64,000 nucleotides of DNA from contig CAYPMO010000016.1 in the NCBI GenBank assembly GCA_964412015.1, positions 1 through 64,000 on the forward strand, read 5' to 3'. Under the pieces are notes generated by a model that had not been told where the DNA came from, did no database searches, and saw only the letters and a program-made list of their open reading frames with translations. Numbering within the stretch: the first letter of the stretch is position 1; each line of letters starts with the position of its first letter. Of the stretch, positions 23,912 to 32,053 are shown piece by piece. The position numbers and the translations under genes are program-made. This stretch comes from SZUA-318 sp964412015. GTDB taxonomy: Bacteria; Gemmatimonadota; Gemmatimonadetes; Longimicrobiales; Gaopeijiaceae.

Positions 23912-25147
23912 GTGGATCGCCGCCGGGTCTTCGTCACCGGCATGGGGTTCGTGACGCCCCACGGTGACGACGCGGACCGGATCTTCGAGCGCGTCTACGC
24001 GGGCGAATCCGTGATCGGGAAGTACCGGTCGGGACGGGAAGGTCTGACGGCGGACGTCCTGCTGGGGCGGGCGGCGTGGAGCCCGGACACCGAGGTGACG
24101 CCGATCCAGAAGCTGGCCATGGACCCCGTGGCCCAGATGGGCTACGCCGCGGCCAAGCGGGCTCTGTCTCAGGCCGGCCTCATGGACAGGGCGGACGTGC
24201 TCGCGGACGCCGGCGTCTACATGGGCTGCGGCCTCGGAGGAGCGTCGACGTACGAGCACGGGTACGAGGCCTACTTCCTCAAGAGCACCCGCCGCGTGAA
24301 GCCGACCGTCGTGCCCCGCGTGATGCCCAACGCCCCGGCGGCGCACATCTCGATGGCCTTCGGGATCCGCGGCCCCTCCATCACGTACTCGGTGGCGTGC
24401 ACGTCGTCCGCGACGGCGATCGGAGAAGCCTACCGAGCCGTGCGGGACGGATACCTCGAGTGCGTCGTCGCGGGCGGAACCGAGGCCATGCTCGCCGAGG
24501 CCGTGCTCATCGCCTGGGAGGCGATGGGCGTCCTCGCGAAGGAGCATCCCGACGGTCCGGCCGCTTCGGTACGCCCCTTCGACAAGGCACGCTCGGGCTT
24601 CGCGCTTGCCGAAGGGGCGGGCGTTCTCGTCATCGAGAGCGAGGATCACATGCGCGGCCGCGGCGCCACGCCTCTCGGTGAGATCGTGGGGTACGGGGCG
24701 TCGAGCGACGCGTTCAACCTCACGCAGCCGTCCCAGCGCGGTCAGGTCCACGCGATGCGGAGCGCGCTTCGCGACGCCGGCATCCCGCCGGAGGCCGTGG
24801 GCTACGTCAACGCGCACGCGACCGGTACCACGGTCGGGGACGTGGTCGAGGTCAGGGCCATCAAGGAAGCGTTCGGCCCGCACGCGTCGCGTCTGATGGT
24901 GAGCTCCACGAAGTCCATGCACGGCCACCTCGTCGGAGCGTCCGGCGCGGTGGAGCTCGGCATTACCGTTCTGGCTCTTTCGCGCGGGAGGCTCCCTCCG
25001 ACGGCGAACCTCACCGACCCGGACGCCGAGTGCGACCTCGACTTCGTGCCGGGGCGCGGGCGGGAGGTGCAGGACCTGGAGTACGCGCTGTCCAACTCGT
25101 TCGGTTTCGGCGGCTCGAACGCGAGCCTGGTGGTGCGCCGGATCTGA
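23912..25147 (+). CDS. fabF: Beta-ketoacyl-ACP synthase II (FabF-type)
   Basis: 411 residues from GTG 23912. The Cys-His-His triad is complete: Cys163 in YSVACTSSATAIG, His302 in NAHATGTTVGD and His337 in KSMHGHLVGASGAVE; the C-terminal NSFGFGGSNASLV is also canonical. It condenses malonyl-ACP with acyl-ACP to extend the chain by two carbons, with release of carbon dioxide. Two bases after the ACP gene, the pair is isolated from other fatty-acid genes. It may therefore serve fatty-acid elongation or a special lipid. Confidence 0.92.
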   Translation: MDRRRVFVTGMGFVTPHGDDADRIFERVYAGESVIGKYRSGREGLTADVLLGRAAWSPDTEVTPIQKLAMDPVAQMGYAAAKRALSQAGLMDRADVLADAGVYMGCGLGGASTYEHGYEAYFLKSTRRVKPTVVPRVMPNAPAAHISMAFGIRGPSITYSVACTSSATAIGEAYRAVRDGYLECVVAGGTEAMLAEAVLIAWEAMGVLAKEHPDGPAASVRPFDKARSGFALAEGAGVLVIESEDHMRGRGATPLGEIVGYGASSDAFNLTQPSQRGQVHAMRSALRDAGIPPEAVGYVNAHATGTTVGDVVEVRAIKEAFGPHASRLMVSSTKSMHGHLVGASGAVELGITVLALSRGRLPPTANLTDPDAECDLDFVPGRGREVQDLEYALSNSFGFGGSNASLVVRRI

Positions 25148-25177
25148 TCGGGGCCCGCGCCCGCGCGGCCGGATCAG
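25144..25177. terminator. Hairpin spanning two convergent stop codons
   Basis: CTGATC (25144-25149) pairs with GATCAG (25172-25177), with two further G-C pairs after one mismatch and a very GC-rich loop. Each arm contains a stop codon, of fabF on the plus strand and of the dehydrogenase gene on the minus strand. It may terminate both transcripts; no T-tract is present. Confidence 0.35.
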
Positions 25178-26838
25178 GAGGACTTCGAGGCCGGCGCATC
25201 CCCCGCGGCCGAGCGGCCCGGCACACTCAGCCCCTCGCGCCACAGGCTCCGGTACCGCCCGACCTCCGATACCCAGCGCTCCTCCCCCCAACCCAACTCC
25301 TCCCGGCAGAGAGCCGCGAGGCGCGGGAAGATCTCCTCGCCGCCCCGAGGCAGGAGCAGCCCGACCCGCGCCCGACGCAGGAGGAGGTCGTCCAGGTGCA
25401 CGACCCCTTCGGCGCGGGCCGCCCACCGGAGCTCGGCCCAGAGCACGGGAGTCCCGGCCACCGGCTCGAGGTCTCCGTCGCGCGCGATGGCCGCGAGGTC
25501 GAGCATGTCGTCCCCGTACCGTCCGAGCAGTCGGTGCCGGAGGCGATCCGGCACCCCGGCGAGCGCGGCGGGCGGACCGCCGGGCTCCGCGGCGGGCGCG
25601 TCGCCCACCGCGGCGCCGCTCGGGCCGAGCCGCCCTGACCCTCGCCCCGATGGGCCCACCGCGGCGACCACGCGGCGGAGCGCCCGTTCCACGATCGGGC
25701 GGAACCCGGTGAGTTTCCCGCTGACGACGGTCAGGAGCCCCTCCTCCTCCCAGAGCACCGAGTCCCTGCCCTCCCGGTAGGGATCGGCTCTGCCCGTGCC
25801 GACCACGGGCCTGACGCCGGCGAACGTGCCCAGGAGGTGGTCCGCGCTCAGACCGATCCCGGGGAGCCATGCGTCCACTCCCTCGAGCAGATACGACACT
25901 TCCTCCGGCGTGGCGCGCGGCTCGTGGCGCCCCGCCTCGGGATCGTCGAGGTCCGTGGTGCCGACCAGGGTCACTCCCTCCCAGGGGAGCAGATAAAGAT
26001 AGCGGCCGGTGGCCGGGTGCCGGAGCCCTACGGCAAGGGACAGCGGAAGGACGTCGCGCGATACGACCAGGTGGCTCCCGCGAATGGGTCGAAGTCGTGG
26101 CGTGGCCCCCAGCTCTCCGCGAAGTCGGTCCGCGTGCACGCCTGTGGCGTTCACTACGGCTCGCGCCCGCGCCGTGATCGAGCGCCCGCCGACGACGTCC
26201 GCCAACTCGGCGCCGCGGACCCGCCCACCATCCCGGATCAGCGAATGCGCCCGGACGTAGTTGAGCGCCCCGGCCCCGGCGTGCGCCGCCTCCCGGAGGG
26301 TGCGGAGGACCAGGCGCGCGTCGTCGGTGACCGCCTCCAGGTAACCGTATCCGCCGTCCAGGCTCTCGGTGCGGATGCCGGGGATCATCTCCACCATCTC
26401 GTCGGCCGAGTGCCGCCTCCACGTCCTGCGTCGGCCGCGCAGCAGGTCGTACAAGCGGACCCCGGCCGCGTACCCCATCCGGTCCCGCCACCGATCCCGG
26501 TAGGTGGGAAGCACGAAATCCAAGGGGTCCACGAGCCCGGGGTGCTCGGCGAGCAGGCGGTCCCGCTCGAGCAGGAGCGCCCGCGTGAGCGCCGCTCGGC
26601 CCTGCCGGAGGTAGCGCATCCCGCCATGCACGAGCTTGGCGGACTGGCTCGACGTGCCCGACGCGAAGTCGCCCTGCTCGACCAGGGACGCCCTCAGCCC
26701 GAGCCGCGCCGCCTCCAGGAGGATTCCCGCCCCGGTGATCCCGCCGCCGATGATCAGCACGTCGAGCGGCTCGCCGAGCCGGGCCCACGTCTCGTCTCGC
26801 CAGGTCCCGTCCCAGCGGAGCCGCACGTCCGCGTTCAA
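25174..26838 (-). CDS. glpD: FAD-dependent glycerol-3-phosphate dehydrogenase
   Basis: 554 residues from TTG 26838; that start shares TTGA with the stop of the upstream aminotransferase gene and has a GAGGAG-type site before it. The FAD-binding fold is VLIIGGGITGAGILLEAAR, followed by SSQSAKLVHGGMRYL, the GlpD signature. Substrate-domain segments GYGYLEAVTDDARLV, PIRGSHLVV, YLLPWEGVTLVGTTD and TVVSGKLTGFR are all present, then the C-terminal DAO_C helical domain with WAELRWAARAEGVVHLDDLLLRR. It oxidises glycerol-3-phosphate to dihydroxyacetone phosphate and passes electrons to quinone at the inner membrane. An alanine/glycine-rich linker (about residues 405-435) between the domains is longer than usual. 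It may supply or recycle glycerol-phosphate for phospholipid or for the LtaS-like enzyme nearby. Confidence 0.88.
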   Translation of the reverse strand: MNADVRLRWDGTWRDETWARLGEPLDVLIIGGGITGAGILLEAARLGLRASLVEQGDFASGTSSQSAKLVHGGMRYLRQGRAALTRALLLERDRLLAEHPGLVDPLDFVLPTYRDRWRDRMGYAAGVRLYDLLRGRRRTWRRHSADEMVEMIPGIRTESLDGGYGYLEAVTDDARLVLRTLREAAHAGAGALNYVRAHSLIRDGGRVRGAELADVVGGRSITARARAVVNATGVHADRLRGELGATPRLRPIRGSHLVVSRDVLPLSLAVGLRHPATGRYLYLLPWEGVTLVGTTDLDDPEAGRHEPRATPEEVSYLLEGVDAWLPGIGLSADHLLGTFAGVRPVVGTGRADPYREGRDSVLWEEEGLLTVVSGKLTGFRPIVERALRRVVAAVGPSGRGSGRLGPSGAAVGDAPAAEPGGPPAALAGVPDRLRHRLLGRYGDDMLDLAAIARDGDLEPVAGTPVLWAELRWAARAEGVVHLDDLLLRRARVGLLLPRGGEEIFPRLAALCREELGWGEERWVSEVGRYRSLWREGLSVPGRSAAGDAPASKSS

Positions 26839-28070
26839 GCGCTCGGGCTCCTCTCGGTTGAGGGGAGGGTCCTGGATGCCGCCATCCACTCGCCCAGGGC
26901 TTCGGCGAGGCGAGCGCGCCGGACGGCCGGGATCTCGGGATACGCCGGAAGGAACAGGACGTGAGCCATCACCGCCTCGGCCTCCGGTGCCGCCACGTCC
27001 GGACGCTCCGGCGCCCCCGCCACCGCGGTCAAGCTGCTCGTCCCCGATGTCGCGTCGAAGCCCCAGGAGCGCAGGTGCATCATGAGGCCGGAAGGATCCT
27101 CGGTGAGAACGGGAAAGACCCAGTGCGAGTGGTTCTCCACGGCCGAGCCGGGGCGAGCCAGCTCGGGGCCGAGCATGCGGGCGAGCGCCGCGCCGACCTC
27201 CGCGCGCGCGCCCACGCGGCCATTCGCCGCCCCCAGCCTCCGGGCCAGCAACGTAAGCAGAGCGGCCGCCGGCCGCCGGCGCAGGCGTGCGAGAAGCCCA
27301 TCGTGACGGAACGTGCGCGCCGCGCGACGAAGCACGTCGTCGAAGTCCCGCCCCCGCACGCGGCACCAGGCCCTGAACAGAGCGAACAGCGGCCGGGCGC
27401 CGAGCGCGGCCAGAGTGGCGTACTTCAGGAGCCGACGGAGATAGTCCCGGCGGGACTGCACGGGGTAGCCACGCTGGATCTCCTCCATCCTGGCCCGCAG
27501 CGCCGCGTCGCGCACGAAGAGGACGCCGCCGCCGACGGCCGTGCCCGTCTTGATCGGGCCGAACGAGAGCATCCGCACGTCGCTCGCGGGGTCGCCGAAG
27601 AACCGTCCCGGAACGTACGACTGCGCGCAGTCCTCGACGAACACGAGCCCGTGCCGATGAGCGACCTCGCGGGCGTGCCGGAAGTCGCAGGCGGCCCCGA
27701 AGAGGTGCGCCGCCACCAGGACCCGGGAGCGGGTCGAGATCGCGCTCTCGAGGACCGCCGGGACGGGCTCGAGCGTATGGGAATCCACGTCCACCGGGAC
27801 CGGCACTAGCCCATGGGCACGAACGATCCTGGCCATGTCCGGGACCGTGATCGCGGTCAGGAGGACCTCGCTGCCCTCCTCCAGGGCCAAGGCCTCCAGG
27901 AGCAGGTCGAATCCCGAGCGCACGGCCAGGCACACGATGGCCTCGTCGCCCGCGGGCAGCGTCGCGAGCACCCGCCGCTCCGCCTCCCGCCGCCGTCCCG
28001 CGAGCACGCAGGCCAGCATGCCGAAGACCAGGTCGCCCCAGGAGATGTCCAACCGTGCTCGAAAGACCAT
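26835..28070 (-). CDS. DegT/DnrJ/EryC1-family aminotransferase
   Basis: 411 residues from ATG 28070. The PLP fold is clear: VRSGFDLLLEALALEEGSEVLLTA near the N-terminus, VLVAAHLFGAACDF, FVEDCAQSYVPG (the Asp that binds the pyridine nitrogen) and Lys174 in SFGPIKTGTAVGGG, the Schiff-base lysine; serine or threonine around it binds phosphate. These enzymes place an amino group on a keto-sugar, or, in relatives, dehydrate sugars. An Arg-rich insert at about 225-265 (ARPLFALFRAWCRVRGRDF) is atypical and may be membrane-associating. It is translationally coupled to glpD. The substrate is unknown; the glycan genes upstream make a surface amino-sugar plausible. Confidence 0.8.
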   Translation of the reverse strand: MVFRARLDISWGDLVFGMLACVLAGRRREAERRVLATLPAGDEAIVCLAVRSGFDLLLEALALEEGSEVLLTAITVPDMARIVRAHGLVPVPVDVDSHTLEPVPAVLESAISTRSRVLVAAHLFGAACDFRHAREVAHRHGLVFVEDCAQSYVPGRFFGDPASDVRMLSFGPIKTGTAVGGGVLFVRDAALRARMEEIQRGYPVQSRRDYLRRLLKYATLAALGARPLFALFRAWCRVRGRDFDDVLRRAARTFRHDGLLARLRRRPAAALLTLLARRLGAANGRVGARAEVGAALARMLGPELARPGSAVENHSHWVFPVLTEDPSGLMMHLRSWGFDATSGTSSLTAVAGAPERPDVAAPEAEAVMAHVLFLPAYPEIPAVRRARLAEALGEWMAASRTLPSTERSPSA

Positions 28071-28117
28071 GGATCCCACGCTAACGCGATCGGGGGCCGA
28101 TCGGCAGGGCCGGGACC

Positions 28118-29209
28118 TCAGAAATAGAGGTACGCCTGGGTCTTCAAGCCCCACACGGTGTCGCCCGACTGCGGCCGCCACACGTCCAGATTCGCGCTCA
28201 CCTTGTTCCGGCCCTGGAAATGCACGACGAATCCGGGCGTCACGACGAGGCCTCCGTCCGACGCGGCGTCCCGGTCCGGGTCGCCCCAGCTCACCCGCCC
28301 CACGGGCTCGACCGCCCGCACCCGGCCCGTTCCCTCCACCGGAATGCGGTACGTCGCGATGCCCTGCCAGGCGAGGAACGTGCTGCCGTCGCCGCCCGCG
28401 TCCAGGTTCCGCCAGTTCTCCCCCGTCATGAAGCCGGCCTGGAGGTGGAGGCCCCGGGTGAAGCTCCCCACCTCGACGTCGAGCGCGACGGCCGGCGCAT
28501 AGGCGTCCTCGCCGGTCACGGCGTTGGGGAAGTCGTGGAGCCCACCGTTGAGCGCCAACGTGACGTCCTCCGCGGGATGCAGAGCCAGGCGCCCCGAGAA
28601 CGACTTGGCGCCGTTCTCCTCACGGCGGTTGGGGCCGGCGCCGTTCGTCACCGCGAAAAGGTATCCGACCTTCCCGCCCTCGGATTCTCCCTCGAGCAGC
28701 GCACCCACGTCGAGCGACGAGAACTGGAGCTGCTCGGAGAAGCGCGAGTAGGAGCACACCCCGCCCACACCCGCGCACCCGAACGCCCCGCGGACGTCGG
28801 CGTCGCGCTCCACGACGAGGATCTCCGACGAGCTGGTAAGCTCGAAGACGTCGAACGCGCGCTTGAATTGACCGAGCGAAAGGCGCGTGTCGGAGCCGAG
28901 GGCGAAGCGCAAGAACGCATAGCGCGCCACGGCCGACCCGCCCGACACGTCGACCTGCACCGCCCCGTCGATCCAGTCGTTGACACGCGTTCCCACCCAG
29001 ATCCGCGCCCTCCTCATCATGAACTCGGACGTGTGCTCGCCCTCCGCGGACGTCGTGTTCCCCTGGAGGTGGACACGGCCCCCGACCTCGGTGCGCTGGA
29101 TGGGCTCGCGCGGCTCGACGGCCTGGGCGGCCGCGCCGGACGAGAAGAGTGCGGCGGCCAGCATGGCGGCCGCCGATCGGGCGAGGGTCGAGAACGGGAT
29201 GAGGGACAT
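28118..29209 (-). CDS. Phosphate-selective porin O/P-like outer membrane protein
   Basis: 363 residues with a signal peptide (about residues 1-29, ending AAAQA). The mature part starts with GGRVHLQGNTT then FMMRRARIWVGTRVNDWI, the typical opening of OprO/OprP-type porins, and continues as alternating beta strands ending in AYLYF with the terminal aromatic needed for Bam recognition. RFALGSDTRLSLGQFKRAF is the expected strand-loop preceding the constriction; the Arg/Lys ladder would be anion selective. A CAGVGGVC motif near residue 136 could be a surface disulfide. It lies just upstream of the aminotransferase and glpD genes on the same strand (47-base gap). Anion or phosphate uptake is inferred from the family. 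Confidence 0.78.
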   Translation of the reverse strand: MSLIPFSTLARSAAAMLAAALFSSGAAAQAVEPREPIQRTEVGGRVHLQGNTTSAEGEHTSEFMMRRARIWVGTRVNDWIDGAVQVDVSGGSAVARYAFLRFALGSDTRLSLGQFKRAFDVFELTSSSEILVVERDADVRGAFGCAGVGGVCSYSRFSEQLQFSSLDVGALLEGESEGGKVGYLFAVTNGAGPNRREENGAKSFSGRLALHPAEDVTLALNGGLHDFPNAVTGEDAYAPAVALDVEVGSFTRGLHLQAGFMTGENWRNLDAGGDGSTFLAWQGIATYRIPVEGTGRVRAVEPVGRVSWGDPDRDAASDGGLVVTPGFVVHFQGRNKVSANLDVWRPQSGDTVWGLKTQAYLYF

Positions 29210-29295
29210 GCCGGATCCATGCGGTTGTCGGTGCGAACCGGTCGAGGCCGGGGCGCCCGGGCGGGCGCATGGCCGGCTGGAATCCTGTCACGGGA

Positions 29296-29325
29296 GCGGG
29301 GCCCCGGCAATGACCGGGGCCCCGC
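29296..29325 (-). terminator. Perfect 12-bp GC hairpin after the MFS carrier gene
   Basis: GCGGGGCCCCGG (29296-29307) and its exact reverse complement CCGGGGCCCCGC (29314-29325) enclose a six-base loop (CAATGA). It lies just downstream of the carrier gene ending at 29338 and upstream of the porin start at 29209. It is the strongest hairpin seen in the window but has no T-run, as in many high-GC organisms. Confidence 0.65.
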
Positions 29326-29337
29326 CGCCCGGACACC

Positions 29338-30663
29338 CTACGCCGGCGCTGGCTTCGCTCCCGCCGCCGATACCGCCTCGGCCTTCGTCGGCGGGTGGAG
29401 CGCCAGCGCCACCGCCGCGGCCGCGATGCACGCGATCCCCGCCGGGATGAGCGCGCCGGCCCAGGCTCCCGAGTCACCCATGATGCCGCCCAGGATCGGG
29501 CCGAACACGCCACCCACGCCGTAGCTCAGGAAGACCCAAGGATAGTTCGTACCTACGTTCTGGTTCCCGAACAGGTCGGCCGTGATCGCCGGGAACAGCG
29601 CGAAGTTCCCGCCGAAGTTGAACCCGATGAGCGCAGCGCCCAGGTAGAGCCCCCACTCGATCCCACCCACGAAGTAGAAGCCGATCATCACGATGCCCTG
29701 GATCAGGGTCATGAGCGCGATCGAGTACTTCCGGCCCAGCTTGTCGGAGATCATCCCCCAGATGATGCGGCCGAGTCCGTTGCACAGCGCGTAGAAGAGA
29801 CCCATCGCCGTGGCGGCCACCACCGTCGCCTCCTCCCTCGCCATGCCGTTCGCGGTCAGCGCGTCGATCCCGAACAGGCTGATGATCCCGATGACCATGA
29901 GCCCCGCGAGCGCACCCACGGTGAAGATGATGAACAGCTCCCAGAACTGCGCCGTGCGCATCATCTCGGGGGCCGTGAACAGCACTCCGCCGGACGTGGC
30001 CGACGCGGCGGGCGGCGTCCAACCTTCCGGCTGCCAGCCGGCGGGTGGGTTCACCATGACGAGCGAGCCGAGTCCCACGAGCACCGCGAACAGGATCCCG
30101 TAGAGCAGGAACACCTGGTTCACGGTCCAACCCGCACCGTAGAGGCCCATCCATCCGGGTGTGAGGTCCACGGGCCCGAACTGGAAGCCGCTCGTGAGCT
30201 TGACCCAGATGAGCGCGCCGAACCCGAACCCGGCTACGGCGAGTCCGGTGATCATGCCCTTCTTGTCGGGGAACCATTTCACGAGCGCTGCGATCGGGCA
30301 CACGTATGCGAGGCCGATGCCCGCGCCGCCGAGGATGCCGACCCCCAGCAGGATGACCGTGAAGCTCGAGCCGCCGAGTCCGGCCAACAGATAGCCCAGC
30401 CCGAGCACCAGGCCGCCGGTGAGCGTCACCACCCGGGGTCCGGACTTCTTCTGCCAGCGGCCGGCCACCAGCGCCATGACGACGGCGAACGTGAGGAGCC
30501 CGACCGAGAAGATCACCTGCGTCTGCGTGCGTGAGAATTCGTAGGGCGCGGCGGTCAACTTGGCCGTGAACGCCGACCACGCGTAGATGGCCCCGAGGCA
30601 CACCTGGACCACGATGCCGCCGGTCACCACGAGCCAGCGATTCATCACCTTGGACGAGTTCAT
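29338..30663 (-). CDS. OFA-family MFS transporter (oxalate/formate antiporter-like)
   Basis: 441 residues and 12 membrane helices. It opens with WLVVTGGIVVQVCLGAIYAWSAFT, the signature of the oxalate:formate antiporter group, followed by TQVIFSVGLLTFAVVMALVAG and GIGLAYVCPIAALVKWFPDKKG; the second half has GRIIWGMISDKLGRKY and GFNFGGNFALFPAITADLFG. These match OxlT-like carriers of small monocarboxylates. The substrate in this organism is unknown; oxalate would need oxalyl-CoA genes, which are absent here, so a different carboxylate such as lactate, formate or pyruvate is more likely. A perfect hairpin follows it. Confidence 0.85.
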   Translation of the reverse strand: MNSSKVMNRWLVVTGGIVVQVCLGAIYAWSAFTAKLTAAPYEFSRTQTQVIFSVGLLTFAVVMALVAGRWQKKSGPRVVTLTGGLVLGLGYLLAGLGGSSFTVILLGVGILGGAGIGLAYVCPIAALVKWFPDKKGMITGLAVAGFGFGALIWVKLTSGFQFGPVDLTPGWMGLYGAGWTVNQVFLLYGILFAVLVGLGSLVMVNPPAGWQPEGWTPPAASATSGGVLFTAPEMMRTAQFWELFIIFTVGALAGLMVIGIISLFGIDALTANGMAREEATVVAATAMGLFYALCNGLGRIIWGMISDKLGRKYSIALMTLIQGIVMIGFYFVGGIEWGLYLGAALIGFNFGGNFALFPAITADLFGNQNVGTNYPWVFLSYGVGGVFGPILGGIMGDSGAWAGALIPAGIACIAAAAVALALHPPTKAEAVSAAGAKPAPA

Positions 30664-30826
30664 ATGGGATGCCGCCGATCGAGCCGCGCGAGCGGCTCAC
30701 GGTTGGGCGCGGGCTGGCAGGAGCCCCTTCGGGCGCCGCGCGCGTCACGGGATTGTGAGCGTCGGTGGGCAGGCGGCGGGAGTCAGTTCAAGGTCGGGAA
30801 TCGTACCAAGAGGTGCAAGGCCGTGG

Positions 30827-30853
30827 CCGTGCCGGTCCGGGGTGGGGGCACGG
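30827..30853 (-). terminator. Possible hairpin after the class-V aminotransferase gene
   Basis: CCGTGCC (30827-30833) pairs with GGCACGG (30847-30853) across a 13-base loop, ten bases below the stop at 30863 and in the 199-base space before the MFS carrier gene. No T-tract. Nothing else was recognised in this space. Confidence 0.3.
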
Positions 30854-30862
30854 GTCTGCGCG

Positions 30863-32053
30863 TCAGGCTCGGCGGTCGCGCCAACTCCGGGCGGCGTCCA
30901 GGGTCCTGGCCACGTCCTCGTCGGCGTTGTAAGCGCCCACGGAAAACCTCAGGACGCCCTTCCGGACGGAATGGCGCACACCGGCGTCCAGCAGATGCTG
31001 GCTGAGCGCGTTCAGGGCCGGGTCGGCGGCGGTGTCGTGCTGACCCCGGCCTATGCCCCCCACCGCGACGACGTGGGCGAGATGCGGCCCCGGCTCGCCG
31101 CCGGCGACCGGAAAGCCCAGCGCCAGGAACCCGCGCGCGAGGTCCGCGGCCAGCCTCCGGACGTGGGCCTCGATCCTGGCCACACCCACCCCGTCGATGA
31201 GCGCGAGTGAGGCGGCGGCCGCCCTGGCGCCCAGGTAGTTGTAGTTGCCGAGGTCGAAGCGGCGCGCGCCCGCGGCGTAGGGCAGGTGTTCCCCGCCGCT
31301 CCTGGCCGTCTCTCCCGCGTCGGTCCCCAGGTCCATGCCGTACCGGGCCACGTGACGGGGCACCATGGCCTCGGCGACCCGCCGGCGTACGTAGAGGAAG
31401 CCGTATCCGTACAAGGAGAGGAGGCACTTCTGCGTGGCGACGGCGAGGGCGTCGGCCCCCAGCGCATCCACGTCGGTCACGAGCGCGCCCACCGACTGCG
31501 CCGCATCCACGACGAGCAGCGCGCCCTGGGCGTGGGCCGCGTCGGCGAGCACGCGGAGGTCGGTCAGGAAGCCGGGGGAGAAGGAGAGCTGGGCGGCCGT
31601 GACCACCTTCGTCCGCTCGTCGATCGCCGAGGCCATCGCGTCCAGGGGAAGGTGCCCGTCCCGGGGTTCCACGGCCCGCACCTCGACCCCGTGGAGCTTC
31701 CGCAGGTTGTACCAGAGGAAGACGTTGTTCGGGTGCTCCAGGTCCGGGCAGATCACGACGTTGTCGCCGCTCCGCCACGGGATGCTGGACGCGATCAGGT
31801 TGAGCCCCTCCGAGACGTTCTTGGTGACGGCCACCTCATCGGGGTGCGCGCCCACCAGCGCCGCCAGACGACTCCGCGATTCCTCGACCGCCTCCTGGAA
31901 CGCCGCCTTGTCGCCGGTGCCGAGGAGCCGCTCCTCGAGGTGCCGTCGGGCGGCCTCCGCGACCGGCTCGGGCATCAGGCTGCGCAGGGAGATGTCCAGG
32001 TACGCCTGGCCGCGCACGCCCGGAAAGAGTGCCCGCAGCTCGCTCAGCTCCAT
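30863..32053 (-). CDS. Class-V aminotransferase (cysteine desulfurase-like fold)
   Basis: 396 residues from ATG 32053, which overlaps the stop of the symporter gene by one base. Motifs: PDEVAVTKNVSEGLNLIASS (phosphate-binding loop), LLVVDAAQSVGALVTDVDAL (Asp and Gln at the cofactor), and ALAVATQKCLLSLYG with the Schiff-base lysine at 209. The C-terminal part has GVLRFSVGAYNADEDVART as in CsdA, kynureninase-like and isopenicillin-N-epimerase-like proteins. A catalytic cysteine in the loop used by SufS/IscS is not evident, so a simple sulfur-transfer role is not certain; a desulfurase, selenocysteine lyase or aminotransferase on an amino acid are all possible. Coupling to an amino-acid symporter supports an amino-acid substrate. 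Confidence 0.8.
   Translation of the reverse strand: MELSELRALFPGVRGQAYLDISLRSLMPEPVAEAARRHLEERLLGTGDKAAFQEAVEESRSRLAALVGAHPDEVAVTKNVSEGLNLIASSIPWRSGDNVVICPDLEHPNNVFLWYNLRKLHGVEVRAVEPRDGHLPLDAMASAIDERTKVVTAAQLSFSPGFLTDLRVLADAAHAQGALLVVDAAQSVGALVTDVDALGADALAVATQKCLLSLYGYGFLYVRRRVAEAMVPRHVARYGMDLGTDAGETARSGGEHLPYAAGARRFDLGNYNYLGARAAAASLALIDGVGVARIEAHVRRLAADLARGFLALGFPVAGGEPGPHLAHVVAVGGIGRGQHDTAADPALNALSQHLLDAGVRHSVRKGVLRFSVGAYNADEDVARTLDAARSWRDRRA

Noticed and set aside
30664..30862. Possible small gene in the 199-base space between carrier and aminotransferase genes
   Set aside because: Short frames exist on both strands but none has a ribosome-binding site or sensible composition; only a weak hairpin was kept.
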